This document shows, in pieces, positions 31,077-39,590 of a stretch of DNA of 41,898 nucleotides. The notes beneath the pieces are model-generated. The model saw only the letters and a program-made list of their open reading frames with translations. It was not told where the DNA came from and made no database searches. The translations under genes and the position numbers were made by a program. Source of the DNA: an uncultured Alphaproteobacteria bacterium (lineage in GTDB: Bacteria > Pseudomonadota > Alphaproteobacteria > Caulobacterales > Parvularculaceae). Each line of letters opens with the position of its first letter. Position 1 is the stretch's first letter. The stretch covers positions 1-41,898 of the forward strand of contig CALAZI010000185.1 of the NCBI GenBank assembly GCA_937895955.1. Direction: 5' to 3'.

Positions 31077-32083
31077 GCTGAGCGGCCGGCCACGTCGATC
31101 GGCTCCATCAGATAGCCAAGACAGTCAAGCCGCGCATTATCCCGATCGACGGAGAGCATCGCCGGAGTCGCGGGCTCTTTCAGGCGGATTTCGTCGGCGT
31201 CACGCCGGAAAAAATTATCGGTGACGTCCGCGCCGCTCTCGTCAATCACGCGCAAGGGCGAAACCGGCGTTGAAACGCGCGCCCAGACGCGATCAACGTC
31301 AACGATTGTGAAATTCCAGTCTTCCAGACCGGGCGCAATCATCGCGTCAGCGGACGCGCCGTCGAAACTGAAGCTCGCGCCGCCGTCAAGCACGACGCGG
31401 CCGAGCGTGTGATAGAGCGACAGGCGCGGGGCGTGCGCGAAATCGCCGTGAAACGACGCCGCCGCCATCGCCTGTTCGACGAGACCGAGCGCCCGGCCAA
31501 AACCCTCGCGATCTCCGGATTTGCCGCATTCAACGGCAACCGACGGCGCAAAACCCGAACAGGCGATTGAAAGCGCGGACGGCGGGTTGGTGTAATAGAC
31601 GGCGATGTCGGAAAACATCGACGCAAGATGAAGATGCGCCGGCTCAAGCCGGTTGACGCAGCTATAGAGCGGGTTGCGTCCGGTGTTGTTGTGAATGTCG
31701 ATGATCGCGAACGGGCGGGCGTCGCGAATGATCCGAAGCGCCTCGTCGGCGAGACGGTGTTCCGGACGATCGCCGCCGGACCAGATGCGGTTATAGTCGA
31801 GCTGACCGGCGATATAGCGTTTTTTTGCGGCGGCGGCTGGGATGTTGCCGACAAAGAGCAGGATCGGCTTTTCGAGCGATCCCGTACGCGCGCGGCTGAT
31901 CAATTCGCGCGCAACGTCCCAGCTTGTCGTTTCATTGCCGTGAAGGAGCGCTGATATGAAAAGCGGCCGCTCGCCGCCGCCATTGAGGCGAATGAGCGAC
32001 GGTCCGTCGAGAAGGCCGCCGATTTCATGCGCATCGCGCGTTTCCAGACCGGCGGGCGCTTCGTCAAACACGGAAAGACGCAT
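31073..32083 (-). CDS. M14-family succinylglutamate desuccinylase/aspartoacylase-like hydrolase
   Basis: 336-residue zinc hydrolase of the AstE/AspA group within the carboxypeptidase M14 clan, which removes acyl groups from amino acids or trims amino acids from conjugates. Visible motifs are ISALLHGNETTSW (zinc ligands His and Glu), NPAAA-type turn followed by LDYNRIW, and IDIHNNTGRNPLYSC with the third ligand. The catalytic glutamate is probably in PSVAVECGKSG. It starts 3 bp after the stop of the GCS2-type ligase, so the two are translationally linked and likely make and trim, or modify, the same compound (inference). Its end overlaps the convergent M23 gene by 4 bp. Confidence 0.9.
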   Translation of the reverse strand: MRLSVFDEAPAGLETRDAHEIGGLLDGPSLIRLNGGGERPLFISALLHGNETTSWDVARELISRARTGSLEKPILLFVGNIPAAAAKKRYIAGQLDYNRIWSGGDRPEHRLADEALRIIRDARPFAIIDIHNNTGRNPLYSCVNRLEPAHLHLASMFSDIAVYYTNPPSALSIACSGFAPSVAVECGKSGDREGFGRALGLVEQAMAAASFHGDFAHAPRLSLYHTLGRVVLDGGASFSFDGASADAMIAPGLEDWNFTIVDVDRVWARVSTPVSPLRVIDESGADVTDNFFRRDADEIRLKEPATPAMLSVDRDNARLDCLGYLMEPIDVAGRSA

Positions 32084-32086
32084 TCG

Positions 32087-33526
32087 TCACACTGCCCATT
32101 CGTGAACCGGCGCGCCCGATTCCTGCAATTCGGCGTAGCGCATCGTCAGCGCCTGATAATCGCGGCCATGCGTGTTGACGAAACTGCGTTGCCATTCGGC
32201 GCCGGTGCGCCCGGTCATGAACCGCGGCCGCAAGACGCCTTCAACATTCTCGGCGATTTCGTCATCGCCTAGCCCCGCGTCTTTAAGGCCCCTGACCGCT
32301 TCCGGCAACAAGCGATCGAGAAGGAGGCTTTGCGCGTCATGCGTCTTTCCGTCAATCCAGAGGAAACGCGCGTTCAACCCCTCGCGCGCGGCGGCGTAGA
32401 AATTGGCGCGCGCTTTTTCAAAATCGATCAGCGCTTCCGGCGGCGTTTCAGCGCGCGCATAATGAAGCGCAAGGCCGAGATAGAGCGCCATGTTGGCGAC
32501 CATGTCGGCGATCGTAGGCCCGGCCGCCGTCGCGCGATGCTCGATGCGCAAATGCGGCGTTCCGTCATCGTTAAAACCGATGATCGGCCGGTTCCAGCGC
32601 CAGATCGTTCCGTTTTGCAGCTTCAGATGCGCAAGCTTCTCCGGCGGCTTGTCCATCAGCGCCGGCAGCAGCGGCGGATAGCCTTCATGATTTTCCAGAA
32701 AGAGTTCAAGCAGCGATCGCCGGACATAGCCGCTTCCAAAAGTGACGCGCCCGCAGGGACGTCCCGACACGTCCCTGAAGGCGGCGACGGACACCGCCTG
32801 TTCAAATGTCGGAATGCGCGTCTCTGACCATAATGACTTGCCGTAGAGAAAAGGCGAATTGGCGCTCGCCGCGACGATGGGCGCGGCGATGATCTGCGAG
32901 GCGTTCCAGAATCGCGCCGCCTCTTCCTGGTTGACCTGCAAATGCGTCTGGATCGACGTGCACGCCGCTTCCATCATCACATGATCGCAACGCACATCGA
33001 GCCTTTCCTCGCCGTCGATGCGGATATGCAAAGGCGCGCCCGAACGCAGACGGAAAACTTCCTCGTTCAGCGATCGGTATCTCTCCGAAGGCGACATCCA
33101 GTCGAGCTGAAGCATTTCATCGCGCACCGTCGGCAGGATGCCGACAAGCATCGGCGTCAAACCGAGCCGATCAGCCGCCACGCGGCATTTCGACCAGATG
33201 CGATGCAGATCGCGCGCGACAATTCGCAAAAAGCCCGGCCGCAACCGTTCGGGGGAGGTGTTTATTTCGAAATTGAACTGCGAGAGTTCGGCGACGACCA
33301 TCGGATCGGCGGCGGCGGCGAGAAAGTCGACATTGCGCGGCGCCGGCAGCGCGTTTTCATCCGTCAGCCAGGCCTCGACTTCCAGCCCTCCGGTGAAGCC
33401 GTCGTCATAGGCGAAGGCGCGGCGATCAAACCAGGATTTGAGTATCTTCGTTTCCTCGCGAAGACGCGCGGAGAACTCGGCGCGCGTCGCGTCATCGAAC
33501 CCGCTCTTCTCGATTTCCTGTCCCAT
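32087..33526 (-). CDS. Glutamate-cysteine ligase-like (GCS2 type) carboxylate-amine ligase
   Basis: 479-residue ATP-dependent ligase of the GCS2 superfamily, whose members join an amine to a carboxylate such as the gamma-carboxyl of glutamate. Family features are FTGGLEVEAWLTD near the start, AELSQFNFEINTSPERL, HVMMEAACTSIQTHLQV and HLRIEHRATAAGPTIADMVAN. It is longer than YbdK-type members, and no C-terminal partner domain is visible. The ATG at 33526 follows GGAAGGA; the in-frame ATG at 33544 would put that site inside the gene. It is paired with the M14 hydrolase directly downstream. Glutathione synthesis cannot be claimed: the amine substrate is unknown and no gshB is adjacent. Confidence 0.9.
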   Translation of the reverse strand: MGQEIEKSGFDDATRAEFSARLREETKILKSWFDRRAFAYDDGFTGGLEVEAWLTDENALPAPRNVDFLAAAADPMVVAELSQFNFEINTSPERLRPGFLRIVARDLHRIWSKCRVAADRLGLTPMLVGILPTVRDEMLQLDWMSPSERYRSLNEEVFRLRSGAPLHIRIDGEERLDVRCDHVMMEAACTSIQTHLQVNQEEAARFWNASQIIAAPIVAASANSPFLYGKSLWSETRIPTFEQAVSVAAFRDVSGRPCGRVTFGSGYVRRSLLELFLENHEGYPPLLPALMDKPPEKLAHLKLQNGTIWRWNRPIIGFNDDGTPHLRIEHRATAAGPTIADMVANMALYLGLALHYARAETPPEALIDFEKARANFYAAAREGLNARFLWIDGKTHDAQSLLLDRLLPEAVRGLKDAGLGDDEIAENVEGVLRPRFMTGRTGAEWQRSFVNTHGRDYQALTMRYAELQESGAPVHEWAV

Positions 33527-33602
33527 CCCGCGTCCTTCCCCCATGGAAGCTAGATCGCGAGACGGGCCCGCCGCTTGAGCGAGATCAAAAGCGCAAGGCG
33601 CG

Positions 33603-33803
33603 TCAGCGGCGTTTTCGGGCTTTCATCGCTTCCCTGATGCAGGCGTCAATGTCGAGATCGCCGGTCGCCTGGCCTTTGAGGCGCTCTTTGACCTTATGCG
33701 GAATATCGTCCGGCGCGATCGCCCCGACGCTCTCGACGGTGTCGCGGATGAGCCGTTTCAGCGCCTCTTCCTTCGCCTTTTCGTCGATCGCTTTCGGGGC
33801 CAT
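33603..33803 (-). CDS. Small charged protein of unknown function downstream of clpB
   Basis: 66-residue, mainly helical, highly charged protein with no membrane segment or signal peptide: Lys-rich start (APKAIDEKAKEEALKRLIRD), a middle IAPDDIPHKVKERLKGQ and an end CIREAMKARKRR. I do not recognise a family. Its ATG has AGGAG 8 nt upstream, a strong site that argues it is a real gene. It begins 11 bp after the clpB stop codon on the same strand, so it is probably transcribed from the heat-shock promoter of clpB. A role as partner or adaptor of the chaperone is possible but untested. Confidence 0.8.
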   Translation of the reverse strand: MAPKAIDEKAKEEALKRLIRDTVESVGAIAPDDIPHKVKERLKGQATGDLDIDACIREAMKARKRR

Positions 33804-33814
33804 TGCAGCATCTC

Positions 33815-36451
33815 CTAGTTTAAAAGCGCGCCGGCGGGCGGCGCATCGGAAAAACGTCGCGTTTTGCCGTTCGCCGGTCCGCCATTGATGGTGAGGCCGC
33901 CGACGCCCGCCGAAATGTCGAGCGTTTCGCCGTCCCTGATCTTGCCCGCGAGGATGAGGTCGGCGAGCGGATCCTGCAAGGCTTTCTGGATGACGCGCTT
34001 TAAGGGCCGCGCGCCGTAGACGGGATCATAACCGGCGTCGCCGAGCCAGCGGCGCGCCTTTTCATCGAGATCGATCGTCAGCTTGCGATCGGCGAGCAGT
34101 TTTGCAAGCCGCGCAATCTGGATGTCGACGATCTGGTCCATATTGGCGCGCGACAGGCGATGGAAAAGAATGATCTCGTCCAGGCGGTTGAGAAATTCCG
34201 GCCGGAAGCGCGCGCGCACCGCTTCCATAACCAGCGGGCGGACAGCGTCCGAATCCTCGCCCTCCGGCTGGTTCGCGAGATGCTCCGCGCCGAGATTGGA
34301 CGTCAGGATGATGAGCGTGTTCTTGAAATCTACCGTGCGACCCTGCCCGTCTGTCAGGCGGCCGTCGTCAAGGACCTGCAACAGCACGTTGAAGACATCG
34401 GGATGCGCTTTTTCAACTTCGTCGAACAGCACGACCTGATAGGGCCGGCGGCGAACCGTTTCGGTCAAGACGCCGCCTTCCTCATAGCCGACATAACCCG
34501 GCGGCGCGCCGATCAGGCGCGCGACCGAATGCTTCTCCATGAATTCGGACATGTCGATGCGCGCGATCGCCGTATCGTCGTCGAACAGGAATTCGGCGAG
34601 CGCTTTCGTCAGTTCGGTCTTGCCGACGCCGGTCGGCCCGAGGAACAGGAAAGAGCCGATCGGCCGGTTCGGATCTTTTAAGCCGGCGCGCGCGCGACGC
34701 ACGGCGGTCGACACCGCTTCGACAGCTTCCGATTGACCGACAACGCGCCTGCCGATCGCTTCCTCCATGCGCAACAGCTTTTCGCGCTCGCCTTCGAGCA
34801 TTTTGTCGACCGGAACGCCGGTCCAGCGCGAGACGACGCCGGCGATGTTCTCCGCATCGACGACCTCATCGACAAGCGACGCCTTGTCCTCACGACGTTC
34901 GGCGACGGAGAGTTTCTTCTCAAGCTCGGGCAGGACGCCGTATTTCAGCTCCGACGCACGCGCGAGATCGCCGCGACGCTCGGAATCGGCGAGCGCCTGG
35001 CGCGCCTGATCGAGTTCTTCCTTGATCTTGGTGGCGGTCGCCAGCGTTTCCTTTTCAGCGCGCCATTGCGCCGTCAGCGAGGCTGATTTTTCCTCAAGGC
35101 CTGACAACTCGTCTTCAAGCTTTTCAAGCCGGTCGCGCGAGGCGTCGTCGCTTTCTTTCTTCAGCGCCTCGCGCTCGATCTTGAGCTGAATGATCCGCCG
35201 GTCAAGCTCATCCAGCTCCTCCGGCTTTGAATCGACTTCCATGCGAAGACGCGAGGCCGCCTCATCGACAAGGTCGATCGCCTTGTCGGGGAGAAAACGG
35301 TCGGTGATATAACGGTTCGACAAGGTCGCCGCGGCGACGATCGCGCTGTCGGAAATGCGAACGCCGTGATGGAGCTCGTATTTCTCTTTCAGGCCGCGCA
35401 GGATCGAGATCGTGTCCTCGACCGTCGGCTCTTCGACAAACACCGCCTGAAAACGACGGGCGAGCGCCGCGTCCTTTTCGACATGCTTGCGATATTCGTC
35501 AAGCGTCGTCGCGCCGATGCAGTGGAGTTCGCCGCGCGCGAGCGCCGGCTTCAGAAGGTTCGAGGCGTCCATCGCGCCTTCGGATTTCCCGGCGCCGACA
35601 AGCGTGTGCATCTCGTCGATGAAAAGAATGATTTCGCCTTCAGCCGCGGTCACCTCGTTCAAGACGGCCTTGAGGCGCTCTTCGAACTCGCCGCGATATT
35701 TGGCGCCGGCGATCAAGGCGCCCATGTCGAGCGCGAGAAGGCGTTTTTCCTTCAGACTTTCCGGCACGTCGCCATTGACGATGCGGAGCGCAAGGCCCTC
35801 CGCGATCGCCGTCTTGCCAACGCCGGGTTCGCCGATCAGCACGGGATTGTTCTTGGTCCGGCGCGACAAGACCTGCATCGCGCGACGGATTTCCTCATCG
35901 CGCCCGATGACCGGATCGAGCTTGCCCGAGCGCGCCGCTTCGGTGAGATCGCGGGAATATTTTTTCAGCGCGTCATAGCCTTGCTCCGCCGACGCGGTGT
36001 CTGCGGTGCGGCCCTTGCGCAGATCGTTGATCGCGGCGTTGATCGATTGCGGATCGGCGCCGGCTTTTTTCAGAATTTTCGAGGCTTCCGCATCCGGCGT
36101 CATCGCCAGCGCGACGAGAAGGCGCTCGGCGGAAACGAAACTGTCGCCGGCTTTCTTGGACTGCTCTTCGGCGGAGGCGAAAACGCGCGCGAGCGCCGGG
36201 GCGAGATAAATCTGTCCTCCGCCGCCCGCCACCTTGGGCAGCTTTTTCAGCGCCGCTTCCGTCTCGGCGAGGGCGATGTCAGGGCGCGCGCCGGCCGAGC
36301 GCAAAAGGTTCGCGGCGAGCCCTTCCTGATCGTCGAGCAGCGCCTTGAGGAGATGTTCCGGGGTGAATTGCTGATGGCCGTCTCTGAGGGCGATCCCCTG
36401 CGCGGCCTGAATGAGACCGCGGGCGCGGTCGGTGTAGTTTTCAAATTGCAT
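33815..36451 (-). CDS. clpB: ATP-dependent disaggregase ClpB
   Basis: 878-residue Hsp100 chaperone that, with DnaK, pulls proteins out of aggregates. Domains run in the usual order: N-domain (FENYTDRARGLIQAAQGIA), first AAA module with Walker A GEPGVGKTAIAEGLA, coiled-coil M-domain (about residues 405-525, rich in Glu/Lys), second AAA module with Walker A GPTGVGKTELTKALAEFLF and Walker B VVLFDEVEKAHPD, and a C-terminal domain. There is no ClpP-binding loop. The ATG at 36451 begins the conserved N-domain, with AGGAC just upstream; the longer frame to 36547 would run back over the RpoH promoter. It has an RpoH-type promoter 62-97 bp upstream. Confidence 0.98.
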   Translation of the reverse strand: MQFENYTDRARGLIQAAQGIALRDGHQQFTPEHLLKALLDDQEGLAANLLRSAGARPDIALAETEAALKKLPKVAGGGGQIYLAPALARVFASAEEQSKKAGDSFVSAERLLVALAMTPDAEASKILKKAGADPQSINAAINDLRKGRTADTASAEQGYDALKKYSRDLTEAARSGKLDPVIGRDEEIRRAMQVLSRRTKNNPVLIGEPGVGKTAIAEGLALRIVNGDVPESLKEKRLLALDMGALIAGAKYRGEFEERLKAVLNEVTAAEGEIILFIDEMHTLVGAGKSEGAMDASNLLKPALARGELHCIGATTLDEYRKHVEKDAALARRFQAVFVEEPTVEDTISILRGLKEKYELHHGVRISDSAIVAAATLSNRYITDRFLPDKAIDLVDEAASRLRMEVDSKPEELDELDRRIIQLKIEREALKKESDDASRDRLEKLEDELSGLEEKSASLTAQWRAEKETLATATKIKEELDQARQALADSERRGDLARASELKYGVLPELEKKLSVAERREDKASLVDEVVDAENIAGVVSRWTGVPVDKMLEGEREKLLRMEEAIGRRVVGQSEAVEAVSTAVRRARAGLKDPNRPIGSFLFLGPTGVGKTELTKALAEFLFDDDTAIARIDMSEFMEKHSVARLIGAPPGYVGYEEGGVLTETVRRRPYQVVLFDEVEKAHPDVFNVLLQVLDDGRLTDGQGRTVDFKNTLIILTSNLGAEHLANQPEGEDSDAVRPLVMEAVRARFRPEFLNRLDEIILFHRLSRANMDQIVDIQIARLAKLLADRKLTIDLDEKARRWLGDAGYDPVYGARPLKRVIQKALQDPLADLILAGKIRDGETLDISAGVGGLTINGGPANGKTRRFSDAPPAGALLN

Positions 36452-36520
36452 GTCCTGACCTCGATCGAGCGTCAAATGATCGTACCAGCGCCCCCGAAAG
36501 CGGCGCTGATTTCGGTCAAT

Positions 36521-36548
36521 AAATGGGGTCGGAACGCCCGGTTGCAAG
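36521..36548 (-). promoter_or_regulatory. RpoH (sigma-32) promoter of clpB
   Basis: Minus-strand -35 CTTGCAA (36548-36542), a 13-bp spacer and -10 CCCCATTT (36528-36521) match the heat-shock consensus CTTGAAA-N(11-16)-CCCCATNT with one mismatch in the -35. Transcription would start near 36513, giving a leader of about 60 nt. Confidence 0.8.
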
Positions 36549-36583
36549 GCCCTGCGGCGACGCGCGCCGCGCCCGGAAGGCGA

Positions 36584-37288
36584 TTAACCGACCGCCGCGC
36601 GCCATTTTTTTGCGTTAACCCCGCGAATGAGAAGCCAGAGCATTAGCGCGCCCTCGCCGATCAGCGCCGGAAGGACGACGGCATAAAGACTGATCGACCC
36701 GAGCGGCCCATACCCGCCGAACAGGATTTCAGCGAAACCATCGATGAGATAGCCGAGCCCTGCAATCGTTACGAGCGCGCCGATCAGCGCCGGAAGAAAT
36801 GACGAGCGAATGATCAGATAGCCGAGCAGGACTAGGTGAAGGCCGAAAAAGATCAGCGTCAGCGTGAACTCGCCGCCATGCGCTGCGGCGTAAAAATGCG
36901 GCAAGGCGCCGTCGGCGAGAGCGCCATAGGTTTCCGGCGCGCCGCGGAGCTGCAATGCTTTCGCGAGATTCATCAGAACGCCGATTTGCGCGACTGTGTA
37001 GACGAGCCGAAAGATGGCGGACAGCAGCGAAAGCGGTTCGCTGACAGGGCGCATGACGAGATAGAGCGCCCAGGCGATGAAGACGTCGGCGATCATGACA
37101 AGGAAAAAACAGGCGAGACCAAGCCTGAACAGGCTTTCATGCTGCGCGATATTGTCGGCGGTCGCCGCCGCATCGCCCCCGACGATCAATTTCGAAAGGA
37201 TGAAAAAATTGGCGTAGATCGCCAGTGCGAAAATCGCGAAATAATTCAGCCCTGCAAATCGCGCATAGGCGGCCGGATTTGAAATCAT
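36584..37288 (-). CDS. DUF4386 family integral membrane protein
   Basis: 234-residue protein with about six membrane segments (near residues 12-31, 58-79, 87-106, 137-160, 166-186 and 198-222). The family features are the N-terminal YARFAGLNYFAIFALAI, the conserved HESLFRLGLACFFLVMIADVFIAWALY and FRLVYTVAQIG. The family has no known biochemical role. The ATG at 37288 has GGGAGA 8 nt upstream. It stands between clpB and the EF-hand gene on the same strand, but 168 bp and a terminator separate it from the EF-hand gene, so it is probably a single-gene unit. Confidence 0.9.
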   Translation of the reverse strand: MISNPAAYARFAGLNYFAIFALAIYANFFILSKLIVGGDAAATADNIAQHESLFRLGLACFFLVMIADVFIAWALYLVMRPVSEPLSLLSAIFRLVYTVAQIGVLMNLAKALQLRGAPETYGALADGALPHFYAAAHGGEFTLTLIFFGLHLVLLGYLIIRSSFLPALIGALVTIAGLGYLIDGFAEILFGGYGPLGSISLYAVVLPALIGEGALMLWLLIRGVNAKKWRAAVG

Positions 37289-37408
37289 CGGCGCATCTCC
37301 CGAAAGACTCGCACGCAGCCTAAGAAGCGCCGGCGCGCAGGTCCATTGCCGGCCGGCGAATTGTGCGCCGGATGCGGCAAGGCGCGCCGCAACGTCGTCA
37401 GCCCAACG

Positions 37409-37434
37409 AAAAAGGCCCGGCTTGCGGCCGGGCC
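37409..37434 (-). terminator. Intrinsic terminator of the EF-hand gene
   Basis: Perfect 8-bp stem GGCCCGGC/GCCGGGCC with a 5-nt loop, followed on the minus strand by T5. It lies 23 bp past the EF-hand gene stop. Confidence 0.9.
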
Positions 37435-37456
37435 CGGACGTGAAAGCGAGGGAACC

Positions 37457-37807
37457 CTAGTGATGGCTTTCCTTGTGGTCGTCGTCGTCCTTTTCGCCGT
37501 CGTCCATGCCGGCGTGTTCTTTCATCATTTCCTTATGCTTGGCGTGATGGTGCGCCTTCATTTCCTCGAAGCTGACGAGGCCGTCGTCGCCGGCCATCGA
37601 CGCGAATTCCTTTTTCGCTTTCGCGGTGACGAAATCGAGGAGTTCCTGTTCGGTGATCTGACCGTCGGCGTCGGCGTCGACTTCCTTGAAGTGCGCTTCC
37701 ATCTTGGCGCTCATCGCCGCCTCGTCCGGCTTTTTTTCATGATGTTTGGCGAGAGCGCCGGTTGCGACGAAAGCCGCCGCGGCGGCGAGAGCGATTGCGT
37801 ATTTCAT
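37457..37807 (-). CDS. Exported EF-hand calcium-binding protein
   Basis: 116-residue periplasmic protein. A signal peptide (about residues 1-20, KYAIALAAAAAFVATGALA) is followed by a canonical EF-hand loop, DADADGQITEQE, with all calcium ligands in place, then a shorter second loop (GDDGLVSFEEM) lacking the first ligands and so probably degenerate. The C-terminus is very rich in His, Asp and Lys (AHHHAKHKEMMKEHAG, DDGEKDDDDHKESHH), which could bind transition metals. The ATG at 37807 has the strong site GGAGGA; the frame extends five codons more without reason. A single-gene unit with its own terminator. It is probably a calcium or metal buffer or sensor in the periplasm (inference). Confidence 0.92.
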   Translation of the reverse strand: MKYAIALAAAAAFVATGALAKHHEKKPDEAAMSAKMEAHFKEVDADADGQITEQELLDFVTAKAKKEFASMAGDDGLVSFEEMKAHHHAKHKEMMKEHAGMDDGEKDDDDHKESHH

Positions 37808-37904
37808 GCGATATTCCTCCAATCCCCTTATAGGTCGCCGCTAGATAAAGGCTTGCGCCGCGCGGCGCAAAGGGCGCGGCGCGGGGTTTTCAGGAATTTA
37901 ACGC

Positions 37905-38699
37905 TTAAAGCGCGCCCATGCTCACCATTGCGCCGCCGTCGATGACGATCTGCTGGCCGGTCATCCAGCGGCCGGCCGGCGCGGCGAGAAAAACCGCGGC
38001 GCCGGCGATGTCGTCCGGCTCGCCGAAGCGGCGCAGCGGAACCGTTTTGGTCACCGCCGCCTCCACTTTCGGATCCTTCCAGAGCGCTTCGGCGAAATAG
38101 GTTTTGACGATGCCGGGGCAAATGCAATTGGCGCGCACGCCGTAAGGGCCGAACTCAACGGCGATGTTGCGCGCCAGCGCAAGATCGGCGGCCTTGGAGA
38201 CCGTGTAGGCGCCGATGGCGTTGCTGCCGACGAAAGCGCCGATCGACGAGATAATGATGATCGATCCGTCCCTGCGCGCCTTCATCTGCGGCGTAACGAA
38301 TTGCGACAGCCAATGCGTCGCCTTGACGTTCGCCGTCATGATCTTGTCGAACTGTTCGTCTGTAATCGTCTCGGACGATCCGAAATGCGGATTGACGGCG
38401 GCGTTCGCAACCAGGATGTCGACCTTGCCAAGTTCGGCGTCGGCGAAATCGATCAGCGATTTCAAGTCTTCCTTGCGCGCGATATCGCATTTCGCCGCGC
38501 GGGCGGCTTTCCGGCCCAACGCCTCGTTGATTGAAGAAGCGACAGCCTCGCAGGCGTCGATCTTGCGGCTCGAGACGATGACGTCCGCGCCATGCTCGGC
38601 GAGACGGCGCGCAATCGCCTCGCCGATCCCGCGCGAGGCGCCGGTGATGACGGCGGCTTTGCCGCGAAGATCAAAAAGTGACTGAGGTGCGGCGGACAT
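37905..38699 (-). CDS. SDR-family NAD(P)-dependent oxidoreductase
   Basis: 264-residue classical short-chain dehydrogenase/reductase. The cofactor-binding motif is TGASRGIGEA (residues 19-28), the structural NAA motif follows in VDILVANAAVNP, and the catalytic Ser-Tyr-Lys set is in SIIIISSIGAF and GAYTVSKAA. It ends with the GGAMVSMGAL tail common to FabG-like members. The arginine in SSRKIDA after strand two points toward NADP rather than NAD (inference). Substrate unknown. The ATG at 38699 gives the normal length. It lies between DUF4167 and the EF-hand gene, 74 bp after the former; a shared transcript is possible. Confidence 0.94.
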   Translation of the reverse strand: MSAAPQSLFDLRGKAAVITGASRGIGEAIARRLAEHGADVIVSSRKIDACEAVASSINEALGRKAARAAKCDIARKEDLKSLIDFADAELGKVDILVANAAVNPHFGSSETITDEQFDKIMTANVKATHWLSQFVTPQMKARRDGSIIIISSIGAFVGSNAIGAYTVSKAADLALARNIAVEFGPYGVRANCICPGIVKTYFAEALWKDPKVEAAVTKTVPLRRFGEPDDIAGAAVFLAAPAGRWMTGQQIVIDGGAMVSMGAL

Positions 38700-38773
38700 G
38701 CCTGATCGCTCACTGACGCGGATCAGACTTATCTTTCCCTAGCCGTTATTGCGCAATACCGGCGCGCAGCGCA

Positions 38774-39319
38774 TCAGCCGGCCGGCGCGGGCTCGGCATC
38801 TTCGTCGGCGTCCGCCGCGGACGCATCCTCGCGCGGGCGGCGCGGGCGGCGGCGGCGGCGGCGGTTGTCCTGCTCGCCGCCATGCGGGCGCTGTTCCGGT
38901 TTTGACGCTTCGTCGGCGCCGTCGTCGCCGGCGCCGTTCGGCTGCGCCATGTCGCCGACGGGTTCGTCGTCATCCTCGCCATCAGAAGCGGGCTGGCGCT
39001 GCTCGCGCGTCTCGCCGATCGAGGGCTGCTCCGAATCGACGTCGATATCATTGGCTGACTGGTCGATGATCGGCGCCTGCGGTCCCTGCAGCGATCTCAG
39101 GAGTCGGAAATAGTGTTCTGCGTGCTGAAGGTAGTTTTCAGCCTTGACGCGGTCGCCGCTTGAGGTCGCGTCGCGCGCCAGCGCCTGGTATTTGTCGTAT
39201 ATCTGCTGGGCGGTGCCGCGGATGCGCACATCAGGCCCGTTTGAATCGAGCGCCCTGTTAGGATTGACGCCTTGGCGGCGTCGCTGATTGCGACCGCGCT
39301 TATTGAAATGACCGTTCAT
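38774..39319 (-). CDS. DUF4167 family protein
   Basis: 181-residue protein. The conserved N-terminal block is RRRQGVNPNRALDSNGPDVRIRGTAQQIYDKYQALARDATSSGDRVKAENYLQHAEHYFRLL in substance (residues about 13-75), the DUF4167 signature found almost only in alphaproteobacteria. The remainder is acidic and disordered, broken by a run of arginines (residues about 152-162). The basic stretches suggest nucleic-acid or ribosome contact, but no function is established. The gene order prfA-prmC-DUF4167 and then clpB is a familiar alphaproteobacterial arrangement. The ribosome site before the ATG at 39319 is weak. Confidence 0.92.
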   Translation of the reverse strand: MNGHFNKRGRNQRRRQGVNPNRALDSNGPDVRIRGTAQQIYDKYQALARDATSSGDRVKAENYLQHAEHYFRLLRSLQGPQAPIIDQSANDIDVDSEQPSIGETREQRQPASDGEDDDEPVGDMAQPNGAGDDGADEASKPEQRPHGGEQDNRRRRRRPRRPREDASAADADEDAEPAPAG

Positions 39320-39590
39320 GCTATCTTGCTTTTTTCAGCCCGTAATTGAGTTGCTCGGCAGTGATTTTTCGTCGCCGATTCGCAAAACCTTCGCACGCGG
39401 ATAAACATCCGCACCCGGTTCGCTTTTGCGTTCTAGCTATTCAGTTCGCACCCCGCAGCGCAGTTTGCTGCTTATCGTCCGTCTTCTTTCGAAACAGCCG
39501 TCTCTTTGGATTTGCCGGAGCTGCGCGCAGCGTTTCTGGCGCCAACCTCCGCGAAGCGCAGTCTAGCGACCGACGCTCATAATTCAATAC
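39320..39590. other. 271-bp gap between prmC and DUF4167
   Basis: No gene is seen. It would form a long leader of the DUF4167 transcript. It holds a hairpin GCGGAT-AAAC-ATCCGC (39399-39414) and is more A/T-rich than its surroundings, so the DUF4167 promoter is probably here. No known RNA family is recognised. Confidence 0.5.

Noticed and set aside
35366..36646. 426-codon plus-strand frame opposite clpB
   Set aside because: It is antisense to clearly coding clpB, lies in GC-rich DNA where long antisense frames are common, and its composition shows no domain or ribosome site.
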